Assembly: GCA_947450345.1 (NCBI GenBank)
Contig: CANFVD010000002.1
Span: forward strand, 1 to 64,000
Direction of reading: 5' to 3'
Length of the DNA stretch: 64,000 nucleotides
From: Actinomycetota bacterium
Lineage (GTDB): Bacteria > Actinomycetota > Actinomycetes > Actinomycetales > Microbacteriaceae
The translations under genes were made by a program, and so were the position numbers. The notes beneath the pieces are model-generated. The model saw only the letters and a program-made list of their open reading frames with translations. It had not been told where the DNA came from and did no database searches. Shown one piece after another: positions 41,808 to 51,977 of the stretch (positions within the stretch are counted from its first letter, which is position 1; every line of letters begins with the position of its first letter).

Positions 41808-43472
41808 CTACATGCGCTCAGGGGCGCTGACACCGAGCAGGGTGAGTCCGTTACGAATCACCTGGCCGGTGGCGTCATTGAGCCACAGGCGCGTTCGGTG
41901 CAGGTCAGTAACTTCCTCGTCCCCCTGAGGAAGCACTCGGCAGGCACCGTACCAACGATGGAAGTTTCCCGCGACCTCTTCAATAAACCGGGCTACGCGG
42001 TGCGGTTCCCGCAGCGCCGCGGCCTGCTTGACTACGCGGGGAAAGTCCTGCAGGGCGGCAATCAAGACAGACTCTGTTTCGTGCACGAGCAGTTCGGGCG
42101 CAAAACCGCCGTCACGGCGCACGAGCGCAGCATCGGCGTTGCGTGCCACGGCGCAGGTTCGCGCGTGCGCGTACTGCACATAGAAAACGGGGTTGTCGTT
42201 GGACTGGGTCTGCAGCAGATCGAGGTCAATATCGAGGTTGGAATCGATTGAGCTCCGCACGAGCGCGTAGCGCGCCGCGTCCACGCCCACCGCCTCAACG
42301 AGGTCATCGAGGGTGACAATGGTTCCCGCACGCTTGCTCATGCGCATCGGCTGGCCGTCCTTGACCAGATTCACCATTTGACCGATGAGAATCTCAAGGC
42401 TCTCGCCCGGGGTGTCACCGAACGCGGCGCACATGGCCATCATGCGGGCCACATAACCGTGGTGATCGGCGCCGAGCATGATGATGTTGCGCTCGAATCC
42501 GCGTTCGCGCTTGTCGAGGTAGTAGGCGAGGTCGGCCGCGATATAGGCGGGGTTTCCGTCGCTCTTGATGATGACGCGATCCTTGTCGTCGCCAAAGGCT
42601 GTGGTGCGCAGCCAGACAGCTCCGTCTTCCTCAAAGATGTGTCCGAGTTCACGCAAGCGAGCGACCGCCCGATCAACTGCCCGCGATTCGTGCAGCGAGT
42701 CCTCGTGAAAGTACACGTCGAAGTCCACGCCGAACTCATGCAGGTTCGCCTTGATGTCGCCGAACATCAGTTCCACGCCGAGCGAGCGAAAGACCTCTTG
42801 TGCTTCGTCGTCCGGAAGCACCGAGAGGTCGTGCTGATATGCGGCCGTGACCCGCGCGGCGATGTCGCTGATGTACGCCCCGCCGTAGCCGTCTTCGGGT
42901 GCTGGGCGGCCGAAGTGAGCGGCCAGCAGGCTGCGCGCAAAACGGTCAATCTGCGCGCCGTGGTCGTTGAAGTAGTACTCGCGCGTCACATCGGCACCCT
43001 GCGAAATCAGGATGCGCGCGAGGCTGTCTCCCACGGCCGCCCAGCGCGTACCACCCATGTGGATGGGGCCGGTCGGGTTGGCGGAGACAAATTCGAGATT
43101 CATGGATACGCCCCGGTGCAGCGAACCGTTACCGAAATCGGCGCCCGCCGTCACGATGGTGCGGGCGAGCTCGCCAGCTGCGCCAGCCTCGAGCGTGATG
43201 TTGATAAAACCAGGTCCGGCCACATCAGCGCGTGCCACGCCATCGACGCGTGCTACGTCTTCGGCCACCTGGGCGGCGAGGTCACGGGGATTCAGGCCGG
43301 CCGGTTTTGCCACCTTGAGAGCCACGCTCGAGGCCCAATCTCCGTGGTCACGGTTCTTGGGGCGCTCAATCACAATGTCGGTTACCGACAGTGAATCGAG
43401 GGGCGCCCCCATTCGCTCGCAGGCAGCACTCACACACTCGAAGAGATGGCGGGCCAGATCGTCAGGGGTCAC
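41808..43472 (-). CDS. argS: Arginyl-tRNA synthetase
   Basis: [27 protein letters not shown] (HIGH-type motif), [24 protein letters not shown]-terminal ALPS-like domain. Confidence 0.97.
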   Translation of the reverse strand: MTPDDLARHLFECVSAACERMGAPLDSLSVTDIVIERPKNRDHGDWASSVALKVAKPAGLNPRDLAAQVAEDVARVDGVARADVAGPGFINITLEAGAAGELARTIVTAGADFGNGSLHRGVSMNLEFVSANPTGPIHMGGTRWAAVGDSLARILISQGADVTREYYFNDHGAQIDRFARSLLAAHFGRPAPEDGYGGAYISDIAARVTAAYQHDLSVLPDDEAQEVFRSLGVELMFGDIKANLHEFGVDFDVYFHEDSLHESRAVDRAVARLRELGHIFEEDGAVWLRTTAFGDDKDRVIIKSDGNPAYIAADLAYYLDKRERGFERNIIMLGADHHGYVARMMAMCAAFGDTPGESLEILIGQMVNLVKDGQPMRMSKRAGTIVTLDDLVEAVGVDAARYALVRSSIDSNLDIDLDLLQTQSNDNPVFYVQYAHARTCAVARNADAALVRRDGGFAPELLVHETESVLIAALQDFPRVVKQAAALREPHRVARFIEEVAGNFHRWYGACRVLPQGDEEVTDLHRTRLWLNDATGQVIRNGLTLLGVSAPERM

Positions 43473-43544
43473 GAGATTACAGTCTAGTTACGACACGCGC
43501 GGACCTCTTTCGCACGGGCACTTCGGCGAGGTAGCGTCAGAAAT

Positions 43545-44135
43545 GTGAACTCACGTGTACATCCCCTTGTGGTCACGTCTCTCGTTGCCACAGTCGCACT
43601 CCTGTTGTCTGCCTGTCAGTCGGCTGCCCCCGAACCCACCCAGGCTCCGCAACCCACTGCCGTGGAGAGCGTCGCGCCTAGCCCCACCGAAACGACGCCC
43701 GCCGGCGACTACTACCCCTTTGCCGCGGACTGTGCCGAGTTGATGCCGGATCAGGTCATCTTCGGCTTCAACCCCAACTACGTGCTCGACAACTCGGCTG
43801 CCACCGCGGCGGCCAGTTCGGCGGACCTCGTGAAGGCCATGGAGGGCACCACGTGTAATTTCGTCAACCAGTCGAGCCAGGCAGCGTTGACGATTAGCGT
43901 TGCGCACCTCACGCCGATCTCCACGCAGGTCCTTCAGGAGCAGTCCGCGGCAACGTTCTCTTCGATTGAGGTGGGCTCTGAACCCGGTTATTTCGGCACT
44001 GTCGCGGGTTGTGGCGTCGTGCAGGTCTACACCGGCAACGGATACTGGTACACGATTGCCGGCCCCGAGGTGGCGAGTCCCGAAGACATCTCGGGAATCA
44101 CGGCCCAGCTCAACAACTTCCTGTCTGCTCAGTAG
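43545..44135 (+). CDS. Putative secreted lipoprotein
   Basis: GTG start; MNSRVHPLVVTSLVATVALLLSACQS signal peptide with lipobox LSAC; Pro/Thr-rich linker. Confidence 0.82.
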   Translation: MNSRVHPLVVTSLVATVALLLSACQSAAPEPTQAPQPTAVESVAPSPTETTPAGDYYPFAADCAELMPDQVIFGFNPNYVLDNSAATAAASSADLVKAMEGTTCNFVNQSSQAALTISVAHLTPISTQVLQEQSAATFSSIEVGSEPGYFGTVAGCGVVQVYTGNGYWYTIAGPEVASPEDISGITAQLNNFLSAQ

Positions 44136-44170
44136 CACGACCCGAGGCTGATAGCCTTAACACCACCCCT

Positions 44171-44246
<76 letters not shown>

Positions 44247-44265
44247 TTCTTTCGGTGTCGAAGTG

Positions 44266-45237
44266 CTAGCGCCGTTGATGAGCCGCCCACGCCGATTCCA
44301 CGATGTCCTCGATGGACCGCGACGCCGTCCAGCCGAGTTGCTCGGCAATAGCCGAGACCTGTGCGGTGACCATGGCAGGGTCCCCGGGGCGACGCGCCAC
44401 AACCTCCGCCGTTTGCGGGGCCCCCGAAACGCGGAGAATCACATCGATCATTTCGCGCACGCTCGTTCCTGAGCCCGTGCCCACATTTAATACGCGGTGT
44501 CGGCCGCTTGCCGGAATCTGCGTCGACAGCGAGTCGAGAGCGGCAATGTGGGCTTCCGCAAGATCCATCACGTGAACATAGTCACGAATACACGTCCCGT
44601 CGGGAGTGTCGTAATCGTCACCAAAGATGCGCGGCGACTCGTGGAGATCGAGGCGTTCAAAAACCATGGGCACCAGATTGAGGGCCATCTTGTCGCCGAG
44701 TTCCGGCCAGCCCGCACCGGCAACGTTGAAGTAGCGCAGACTCACGGCATCAAGGTGCTGGGCACCGACCGCCGTGTTGATCATCCATTCGCCGACGAGC
44801 TTTGTTTCGCCGTAGGGACTGGTGGGCGCTTTAGCCGCCGATTCCGCCACGAGTCCCCGGGCGTCGCCGTACACAGCAGCCGACGAACTAAAGATGAGGT
44901 GGGCCACGCCCGCGCGCTCCATGGCCTGCAGCACGTTGGCCAATCCGCCCACGTTCTCGCTGTAGTACCACGCCGGCTTGGCAACCGACTCACCGACTTG
45001 CTTGCGTGCGGCAAAGTGAATCACGGCCGTCACGCCCCGCGATGTGAGGAGCTGGGCCAATTCCTCCACGGATGACGTGTGCGCCAAGTCCATTTCGATG
45101 AGCGGCACCCCGGGGTTGCGGTCAGCGATGCCCGTGACGAGGTCATCGACGATGAGTACCTCGTCACCTCGTTCGCGCAAGAGACGAACAACATGCGCGC
45201 CGATATATCCGGCTCCGCCGGTAACGAGAACTGCCAC
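44266..45237 (-). CDS. galE: UDP-glucose 4-epimerase
   Basis: MAVLVTGGAGYIGAHVVRLL, SSSAAVYGDARG, SPYGETKLVGEWM, IRDYVHVMDLAEAHIAAL. Confidence 0.95.
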   Translation of the reverse strand: MAVLVTGGAGYIGAHVVRLLRERGDEVLIVDDLVTGIADRNPGVPLIEMDLAHTSSVEELAQLLTSRGVTAVIHFAARKQVGESVAKPAWYYSENVGGLANVLQAMERAGVAHLIFSSSAAVYGDARGLVAESAAKAPTSPYGETKLVGEWMINTAVGAQHLDAVSLRYFNVAGAGWPELGDKMALNLVPMVFERLDLHESPRIFGDDYDTPDGTCIRDYVHVMDLAEAHIAALDSLSTQIPASGRHRVLNVGTGSGTSVREMIDVILRVSGAPQTAEVVARRPGDPAMVTAQVSAIAEQLGWTASRSIEDIVESAWAAHQRR

Positions 45238-45287
45238 AGGACAAGTCTAGACAGCCCACGATGAGTGTGGCCTCCGGCGAACCGACG

Positions 45288-46301
45288 TCAGGACGACCAG
45301 GTGTCACGCACGAAATCAATCATGCCGCGTCCGTAGCGGTGATACTGCCCACGCACGAGCTCGCGAAGCGTGTGAGGGAGGCGGGCCTTCCGGCCGACTG
45401 GAAAAGCCGCTCGCCGCTTCTCGAAGGCAAGTTTCTTGGCGAGAACCTTTCGATTGGCTTCCGAAATTGGAATTCTTCCTTCGTCAATCCGCCGCACCAA
45501 TTCGGAAAAACGTGCCACAGCGGATTCGTGGCGGGCGCGGAGCGGATGCTTGATGAGAACTCGAGCGGAAGAGAGGGTGACCCGGGAGGCACCAATCTGA
45601 TTTCCCCCGTGCTGGCGGTAGTCGATCAAGGGTTCGTGCAGCGCCACGATTCGCCCCTGAAGGCTGGCCACAATGGTGAGCCAGTAATCGTGAACCCACT
45701 CCCCCGAAAAGGGTCGGGCACACTCAAACACAGACCGGCGAACCATGGCTGTGGCGCCTGTCACCAGGTTTCGGCGCATGAGGGTGGTAAACGCAGAGGC
45801 GCGAGCTTCGCCCTGAAACTCCGCCCTGGTCACGCGCAGAGAGGCAAAGAGGCTGTGGGGTAGCGGCTCACCCAAACCATCGACCATGCGCGCGTCGGAA
45901 TGAACAATCAAGACGTCTGGAGCATCGCAGGCGTCCCTGAGCCGGGCTAGTTTGTCGGGGTGCCACACATCGTCTTGATCGCAGAGCGCAATGAAATCGC
46001 GCGTGCAGCGGGCCAGTGCCGACTCAAAATTCGCCGACACTCCCAGGGCCGCGCGGCGCGATTCGACGGTCACGGAAATCCCCAGATCTGCCATCCGATT
46101 CGCTGCGAGCACGCGGCGCGCGATCACGAGCGTCTGATCCGTCGACCCATCGTCGCTCAGCACAATCTCGGTGGGCAGCAGCGTCTGAGCGAGAATGCTC
46201 TCAAGCTGCTGTTCGATGAACTCGGCGCCGTTGAAGGTGCAGAGCGCAACCGAGATGTCGGTCGCTGTCCGCCGCGGGTTCACCGGTGAGGATCCCGTCA
46301 T
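45288..46301 (-). CDS. Glycosyltransferase family 2
   Basis: ISVALCTFNGAEFIEQQLESILAQTLLPTEIVLSDDGSTDQT, ALCDQDDVWHPDKLARL. Confidence 0.92.
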   Translation of the reverse strand: MTGSSPVNPRRTATDISVALCTFNGAEFIEQQLESILAQTLLPTEIVLSDDGSTDQTLVIARRVLAANRMADLGISVTVESRRAALGVSANFESALARCTRDFIALCDQDDVWHPDKLARLRDACDAPDVLIVHSDARMVDGLGEPLPHSLFASLRVTRAEFQGEARASAFTTLMRRNLVTGATAMVRRSVFECARPFSGEWVHDYWLTIVASLQGRIVALHEPLIDYRQHGGNQIGASRVTLSSARVLIKHPLRARHESAVARFSELVRRIDEGRIPISEANRKVLAKKLAFEKRRAAFPVGRKARLPHTLRELVRGQYHRYGRGMIDFVRDTWSS

Positions 46302-46310
46302 GCCGAAGAC

Positions 46311-47513
46311 CTACTTACCTGCACTAACCCGCACCTTCGGCCGCGTAAAGACGAGACCTCCCGCGCCCATGATGGGAGCAACCGTTATCGTGGCCGCGCG
46401 AGGAAGAACCTGCAGCGTCGTCGAGCCACTGTCGAGAGCCAGATACAGATTAAACGTTCCGTTGCCCAGCTGCGCTCCGGGGAAGACGAATTCAACCCAG
46501 TGACTTCCCGTCAAGGGCTTCCGCGTGACGTCAAGCGACACGGTATTGGCCGAGATGGCGGTGATGCCCTGCGGGTTCAGAAGGGACAGGCGAACGTTCC
46601 AGTCGCGAATGCCATCGGGGTGTTCGAGGCGCATGGCGACGCGCAGGTCTTCTCCCGGCGTGAAGTTTGTGCTGGGACCGTTTTGCACGGATCCGACGAC
46701 GACGTCGTGCACGTAACCCGTGTCGAGTTCCGGCTCGCCGGACAGCGAGAACTGGGCCAGGCGCCGCTCTTCTAGGAGGTCTCGGAACTTGGTCACGCCC
46801 TCGTTGGGGTCGCCATCGAAGACAAGTTTTCCGTGGTCGAGGAGAACAACGCGGTCACAGAATTCCGTCACGTGGGCCAGACCGTGCGTCACCAGGATGA
46901 TTGTTCTGCCCTGCTCTTGAAACTCACGGATCTTGTCGAGACACTGACGCTGGAATGATTCGTCACCCACGGCGAGCACCTCGTCGACGAGGAGAATATC
47001 GGGCTCAGCGTGAATCGATACTGAGAACGCCAGTCGCACGAACATGCCCGACGAATAAAACTTGACCTGCGTATCGATAAAGTCGCCGATTCCAGAGAAG
47101 GCCACGATCTCATCAAATCGCGCCTCGGTTTCAGCCTTGGACTGACCCAGCAGGGCCGCATTCAGGAACACGTTCTCCCTGCCCGTCAGGTCTGGGTGAA
47201 AACCGGCCCCGAGTTCCAATAGCGCGGCGATGCGACCCCGCGTTTGCACGCGACCGCGGGTGGGGGTGATGATGCCGCCCATAATCTTCAGGAGCGTGGA
47301 TTTTCCGGACCCGTTGTGTCCAATCAGGCCAACGGTCGTTCCCGCCTGAATCGAGAAATCGACATCGTTGAGAGCCCAGAACTCTTCGCGATGTTGCCGG
47401 CCACGACGCCCGAACGTGACAATGCGCTCCTTGAGCGAGTCGTCCTTTCGCAGGATGAACTTCTTGGCAATCGACTCAACGCGAACAACGTCGGGGATGG
47501 TGATTTTGGCCAT
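46311..47513 (-). CDS. Polysaccharide ABC exporter ATP-binding protein with C-terminal Wzt-like domain
   Basis: GLIGHNGSGKSTLLKIMGGIITPTRGRV, FYSSGMFVRLAFSVSIHAEPDILLVDEVLAVGDESFQRQC, then a ~150-aa beta-rich C-terminal domain. Confidence 0.93.
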   Translation of the reverse strand: MAKITIPDVVRVESIAKKFILRKDDSLKERIVTFGRRGRQHREEFWALNDVDFSIQAGTTVGLIGHNGSGKSTLLKIMGGIITPTRGRVQTRGRIAALLELGAGFHPDLTGRENVFLNAALLGQSKAETEARFDEIVAFSGIGDFIDTQVKFYSSGMFVRLAFSVSIHAEPDILLVDEVLAVGDESFQRQCLDKIREFQEQGRTIILVTHGLAHVTEFCDRVVLLDHGKLVFDGDPNEGVTKFRDLLEERRLAQFSLSGEPELDTGYVHDVVVGSVQNGPSTNFTPGEDLRVAMRLEHPDGIRDWNVRLSLLNPQGITAISANTVSLDVTRKPLTGSHWVEFVFPGAQLGNGTFNLYLALDSGSTTLQVLPRAATITVAPIMGAGGLVFTRPKVRVSAGK

Positions 47514-47528
47514 GGCATCTTCGTCGCC

Positions 47529-48485
47529 CTACAGGGACTGAGCGAAGTCTCCTTCCAGACGCGAGAAGGTGCGTTGGCACACCACCAGCAGGACGATGCC
47601 CACAATGAACGCAATACCCATGCGCATCCACAGCAGGTCGGGGTAATCCGTGGGCGCGTCGCCGTGCCAGAATCCCTGCTGCATGCCCAGAACGGCAAGA
47701 GTCAACGGGTTGTCTGTGTAGATCTCAAGCAAAATACCGGGGCCGAGAATCTTTGCGACCATGCCCCACGAATAGATGATCGGCGAGGCCCACATGAAGA
47801 TCATGAGGAACACTTCGATGAGGTACTGCATGTCGCGCAGATACACGTTCACCGCTGAGAGCAAAATTCCCAGTGCGACGGCGTAAACCAGAATCAACAT
47901 GATTGACGGGATGATGTACAACGCCTGAGGGGCAAAATTGAACGCGCCGCTGAGCAGCGAGGCCACAATGAGCAAGCCAAACTGAATGCCCGAGTTGATG
48001 AGAGCAGAGCCCGTCGAAGCAATGGGGAAGATTTCCCGGGGAATGTAAACTTTCTTAATCAGCCCGCCGTTGCTGACGACCGATTGGGTTGCGCCCGAGA
48101 CAATTTCGGAGAAAAGGCCGTAGATGGTGAGCCCGGTAAAGATGTAGATGGCGAAGTTAGGAATGCCGCGGCTGGCGCCCAGAAACAAACCGATGGCGAC
48201 AAAGTAGAGCGCCAACTGAACCAGCGGCTTGGCGAGCACCCAGAACATTCCGAGGACGCTGTCTTTGTAGCGCGCTTTGAGGTCGCGTCGAACGAGGAGC
48301 GCCAGGACCTCGCGGTGAGCGAACACGTCACGCAGCGAGGACAGGGGAAGAGTCAGTCCGCCGGGCCGACGCTCGCGGGTACTCCAGGTGGCACCTTCGA
48401 GTTCACGAAAACGCTCGAGGGCAACGGGCGACCACCTGCGCGCCGACTCGTGTGATGCGCCTGAGCCCCGACGTGTAGCGGCCAT
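47529..48485 (-). CDS. Polysaccharide ABC exporter permease (Wzm/TagG type)
   Basis: VRRDLKARYKDSVLGMFWVLAKPLVQLALYFVAIGLFLG, IFMWASPIIYSWGMV; about 6 TM; next to the ATPase. Confidence 0.93.
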   Translation of the reverse strand: MAATRRGSGASHESARRWSPVALERFRELEGATWSTRERRPGGLTLPLSSLRDVFAHREVLALLVRRDLKARYKDSVLGMFWVLAKPLVQLALYFVAIGLFLGASRGIPNFAIYIFTGLTIYGLFSEIVSGATQSVVSNGGLIKKVYIPREIFPIASTGSALINSGIQFGLLIVASLLSGAFNFAPQALYIIPSIMLILVYAVALGILLSAVNVYLRDMQYLIEVFLMIFMWASPIIYSWGMVAKILGPGILLEIYTDNPLTLAVLGMQQGFWHGDAPTDYPDLLWMRMGIAFIVGIVLLVVCQRTFSRLEGDFAQSL

Positions 48486-48487
48486 GG

Positions 48488-49360
48488 CTAGAGCGCTCGC
48501 TGACCGAGGAGAGACAGGAGGTAGGAACCGTAACCGCTCTTCTGGAGAGGGCGGGCTAGTGCCTCGAGAGCCGCCGAGTCGATCCAGCCGGCACGCCAGG
48601 CAATCTCCTCAATGCAGCCAATCTTGAATCCCTGGCGGTCTTCGATAACGCGCACGTACTCCGAGGCCTGCATCATTGATTCGAACGTGCCCGTATCCAG
48701 CCACGCGGTTCCGCGATCGAGGACCTCAACCTGAAGCTTGCCCCGCTGCAGGTAAATCTCGTTGACGGTGCTGATCTCAATCTCGCCGCGCGCACTGGGC
48801 TTTACTCCCTTGGCAATCTCGAGGACATCGTTGTCGTAGAAGTACAGGCCCGGCACCGCAAAGTTGCTCTTGGGGTTGGCCGGCTTCTCCTCGATGGACA
48901 GGGCACGGTTGTTCTCGTCGAAGTCCACGACGCCGTACGCCTCGGGGTTCGAGACCTGGTAGGCAAAAATCGTGGCGCCGTCAACCTCGGTATTGCGGGC
49001 AAGCGCACTGCCCAGACCGGCACCGTGAAAGATGTTGTCGCCCAGCACGAGTGCGACCTTGTCGTTGCCCACGAACTCTTCGCCGATGATGAAGGCCTGC
49101 GCGAGGCCATCGGGCGAGGGCTGAATGGCATAGGTCAATGACATTCCCATATCGGAACCGTCACCCAACAGGGCGCGAAACTGTTCGTTGTACTCGGGCG
49201 TCGTAATGATCAAGATGTCGCGAATACCCGCCAGCATGAGGGTCGACAAGGGGTAGTAGATCATGGGCTTGTCGTAGATGGGCATGAGCTGCTTGGAGAT
49301 GCCCTTGGTGATGGGCCACAGGCGTGTACCGGAGCCACCGGCGAGAATGATGCCTTTCAC
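48488..49360 (-). CDS. rmlA: Glucose-1-phosphate thymidylyltransferase
   Basis: [68 protein letters not shown]. Confidence 0.98.
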   Translation of the reverse strand: MKGIILAGGSGTRLWPITKGISKQLMPIYDKPMIYYPLSTLMLAGIRDILIITTPEYNEQFRALLGDGSDMGMSLTYAIQPSPDGLAQAFIIGEEFVGNDKVALVLGDNIFHGAGLGSALARNTEVDGATIFAYQVSNPEAYGVVDFDENNRALSIEEKPANPKSNFAVPGLYFYDNDVLEIAKGVKPSARGEIEISTVNEIYLQRGKLQVEVLDRGTAWLDTGTFESMMQASEYVRVIEDRQGFKIGCIEEIAWRAGWIDSAALEALARPLQKSGYGSYLLSLLGQRAL

Positions 49361-49363
49361 GTT

Positions 49364-49972
49364 CTAGGCTCCCGTCCGCAGCTGCTCGTAGTAGGCCACG
49401 GTCTCATCGTAGGTGGGAAGGAGCCCCATCTCGTGTGCCTGAGCCAGGCTGGGCGCGTCGGTGTCTTTCGGCGACAGCTTGAGTGGTCCGAGATCGTCGG
49501 GGAACGCCAGTCCCACGGCGGGGTCGGTGGGGTCGATGCCGTGCTCACGTTCGGCGTTGAAGGGCGCCGTGACGAGATAAGAGACGACCGCATCTTCGGT
49601 GAGTGCCACGAAAGCGTGCCCCAAACCCTCGGGGATGAAGATGCCCTTGCGGTCCACATCATCAAGAAGAACAGAGTCCCACTGACCGAACGTGGGCGAG
49701 CCCACGCGGATGTCGACGACGAAGTCAAGGACCGCGCCAGAGACGCAGGTGACGAACTTGGCCTGACTCGGCGGAACTGAGGCAAAGTGAATGCCCCGCA
49801 CGACGCCGCGCTGCGACCGCGACAGGTTTGCTTGCACCGTGGCGAAAGTTCTCCCGGTGTGCTTCTCGAGGTGATCGGAACGGAACCATTCGGTGAAGAG
49901 TCCACGATCGTCGGCAAAGATTTTGGGGGTGACTTCGAATGAATGACGCACGCCCAGTTCCCGGAATTCCAC
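49364..49972 (-). CDS. rmlC: dTDP-4-dehydrorhamnose 3,5-epimerase
   Basis: FADDRGLFTEWF, RGVVRGIHFASVPPSQAKFVTCVSGAVLDFVVDIRVGSPTFGQW, FIPEGLGHAFVAL; GTG start chosen. Confidence 0.95.
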   Translation of the reverse strand: MEFRELGVRHSFEVTPKIFADDRGLFTEWFRSDHLEKHTGRTFATVQANLSRSQRGVVRGIHFASVPPSQAKFVTCVSGAVLDFVVDIRVGSPTFGQWDSVLLDDVDRKGIFIPEGLGHAFVALTEDAVVSYLVTAPFNAEREHGIDPTDPAVGLAFPDDLGPLKLSPKDTDAPSLAQAHEMGLLPTYDETVAYYEQLRTGA

Positions 49973-50073
49973 GAGCGTGAGTCTACCAATGTGGTCGCCG
50001 GTATACTTTTGCGAGGCGGTGTGCCACAAGTTTTCAGGCGATTTCGCCTCAAGAGAGAGGGTGGCTACGGCCC

Positions 50074-51060
50074 GTGAAGATTCTTGTCACCGGAGGCGCC
50101 GGTTTCATCGGTTCCAACTTTGTCCGACGCACCCTTGAGGACGCCTATCCGGGTCTCGAAGGAGCCGAGGTCGTCGTTCTCGACGCACTCACCTACTCGG
50201 GCAACCTCGCGAATCTCATCTCGGTCGCCGACTCCCCTCGGTACCGCTTTGTCCAGGGCGACATTCGCGATGCCGCGCTGCTCGATCAACTCTTTCCCGG
50301 CCTCGATGCCGTGGTGCACTTCGCCGCCGAGAGTCACGTCGACCGTTCCGTGCGCGACGCGACGGTGTTTGTCGAAACCAATGTGGTGGGCACACAGCAA
50401 CTTCTCGATGCGGCGCTGCGCAACAACCTGCCGCGCTTCGTGCACGTGTCCACCGACGAGGTCTACGGTTCGATTTCCGAAGGTTCCTGGACCGAGGATC
50501 GTCCGTTGGAACCCAACTCGCCCTACTCGGCCTCGAAGGCCGGTAGCGATCTCCTTGCCCGCAGTTACCACCGCACACACGGACTCAACGTGTCCATCAC
50601 GCGGTGCTCCAACAACTATGGCCCCTTCCACTTTCCTGAGAAGGTCATTCCCCTGTTTGTCACGAATCTCATCGACGACAAGCACGTTCCGCTCTACGGC
50701 GAGGGCAACAACATCCGCGACTGGCTGCACGTCGACGACCACTGTCGCGGGATCGCCATGGTGCTCGACAAGGGCCGTGCGGGTGAGGTGTACAACATCG
50801 GTGGCGGAACCGAGCTCACCAACAAGGAGCTGACGCAGCTTCTTCTCGACGCAACGGGCAAGGATTGGTCTTACGTCGATCGCGTGGCTGACCGCCTCGG
50901 CCACGACCTGCGCTACTCGGTCGACATCTCCAAGATTTCCGCGGAGCTCGGCTACCAGCCGCAGGTGCCGTTCGAACACGGCTTGGCCGACGTGGTGCAG
51001 TGGTACCGCGACAACCGCGAGTGGTGGGAGCCACTCAAGGCTCGCGCCGCACTGAGCTAG
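50074..51060 (+). CDS. rmlB: dTDP-glucose 4,6-dehydratase
   Basis: MKILVTGGAGFIGSNFVRRTL, FAAESHVDRSV, VHVSTDEVYGSISEGSW, SPYSASKAGSDLLARSYHRTHGL. Confidence 0.98.
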   Translation: MKILVTGGAGFIGSNFVRRTLEDAYPGLEGAEVVVLDALTYSGNLANLISVADSPRYRFVQGDIRDAALLDQLFPGLDAVVHFAAESHVDRSVRDATVFVETNVVGTQQLLDAALRNNLPRFVHVSTDEVYGSISEGSWTEDRPLEPNSPYSASKAGSDLLARSYHRTHGLNVSITRCSNNYGPFHFPEKVIPLFVTNLIDDKHVPLYGEGNNIRDWLHVDDHCRGIAMVLDKGRAGEVYNIGGGTELTNKELTQLLLDATGKDWSYVDRVADRLGHDLRYSVDISKISAELGYQPQVPFEHGLADVVQWYRDNREWWEPLKARAALS

Positions 51061-51062
51061 TC

Positions 51063-51911
51063 GTGAAGCGCATTCTCATCACGGGCGCGTCGGGCATGCT
51101 CGGACGCGATGTCCAGGACGTGCTCGGTGCTCGTCCCTTCACCGCCCTCTCCCGGGCACAACTCGACATTCTCGACCTCGACGCCGTGCACCGCGCCGTC
51201 ACCGGACACGACGTCGTGATTAACTGTGCGGCGTACACAGCGGTCGACGACGCCGAGACAAACGAAGCAGAAGCCTTTGCCATCAATGCGGAGGGTGCGC
51301 ACAACCTGGCGTTGGCCGCGTGTAACGCTGGCGCAACGCTGATTCACGTGTCGACCGACTACGTATTCAATGGCCAAGCAACCTCCCCCTACGGCGAAGA
51401 CGACGTGCGCGATCCCCTCGGCGCCTACGGCCGCACGAAGGCCGCGGGAGAAGAGCTCATCCTCGAAGCCCACGCGCACGGCAGCGTCATCGTGCGAACG
51501 GCGTGGCTCTATGGTCAGCACGGCCCCAACTTTGTGTCGACCATGCTGCGGCTCGCCGGCGAGCGCGAGACGCTGACCGTTGTCGACGACCAGCGCGGTC
51601 AGCCCACGTGGACGCGCGACTTGGCTCACAAACTGATTGACATCATCGATGCCGACGTCACGAGCGGCATTTTCCATGGCACGTCGTCGGGCGAAACCAC
51701 CTGGTGTGGTTTTGCGCGCGCGATCTTTGCCGAGGCAGGTCTTGATCCCGAGCGCGTTCACCCCACCGATTCGGCATCCTTCGTGCGTCCGGCTGCCCGT
51801 CCCGCCTACTCGGTCTTGGGTCACGACGCGTGGGCACGTCACGGGCTTTCTCCCATTCGTTCGTGGCAGGATGCCTTGCACGAGGCGCTCCCCCTCATCC
51901 GCACTTACTGA
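51063..51911 (+). CDS. rmlD: dTDP-4-dehydrorhamnose reductase
   Basis: GTG start; KRILITGASGMLGRDVQDVLG, NCAAYTAVDDAETNEAEAFAIN, HVSTDYVFNGQATSPYGEDD. Confidence 0.96.
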   Translation: MKRILITGASGMLGRDVQDVLGARPFTALSRAQLDILDLDAVHRAVTGHDVVINCAAYTAVDDAETNEAEAFAINAEGAHNLALAACNAGATLIHVSTDYVFNGQATSPYGEDDVRDPLGAYGRTKAAGEELILEAHAHGSVIVRTAWLYGQHGPNFVSTMLRLAGERETLTVVDDQRGQPTWTRDLAHKLIDIIDADVTSGIFHGTSSGETTWCGFARAIFAEAGLDPERVHPTDSASFVRPAARPAYSVLGHDAWARHGLSPIRSWQDALHEALPLIRTY

Positions 51912-51912
51912 T

Positions 51913-51931
51913 AGAGAATCCGCGATTCTCT
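51913..51931 (+). repeat. Perfect short hairpin AGAGAATC-CGC-GATTCTCT
   Basis: 8-bp perfect arms, 3-nt loop, starting 2 nt after the rmlD stop; no T-tract. Confidence 0.7.
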
Positions 51932-51977
51932 GCCCCCGTCATCCACTCATCCCGACACTGAGACTCCCAAGGACACC

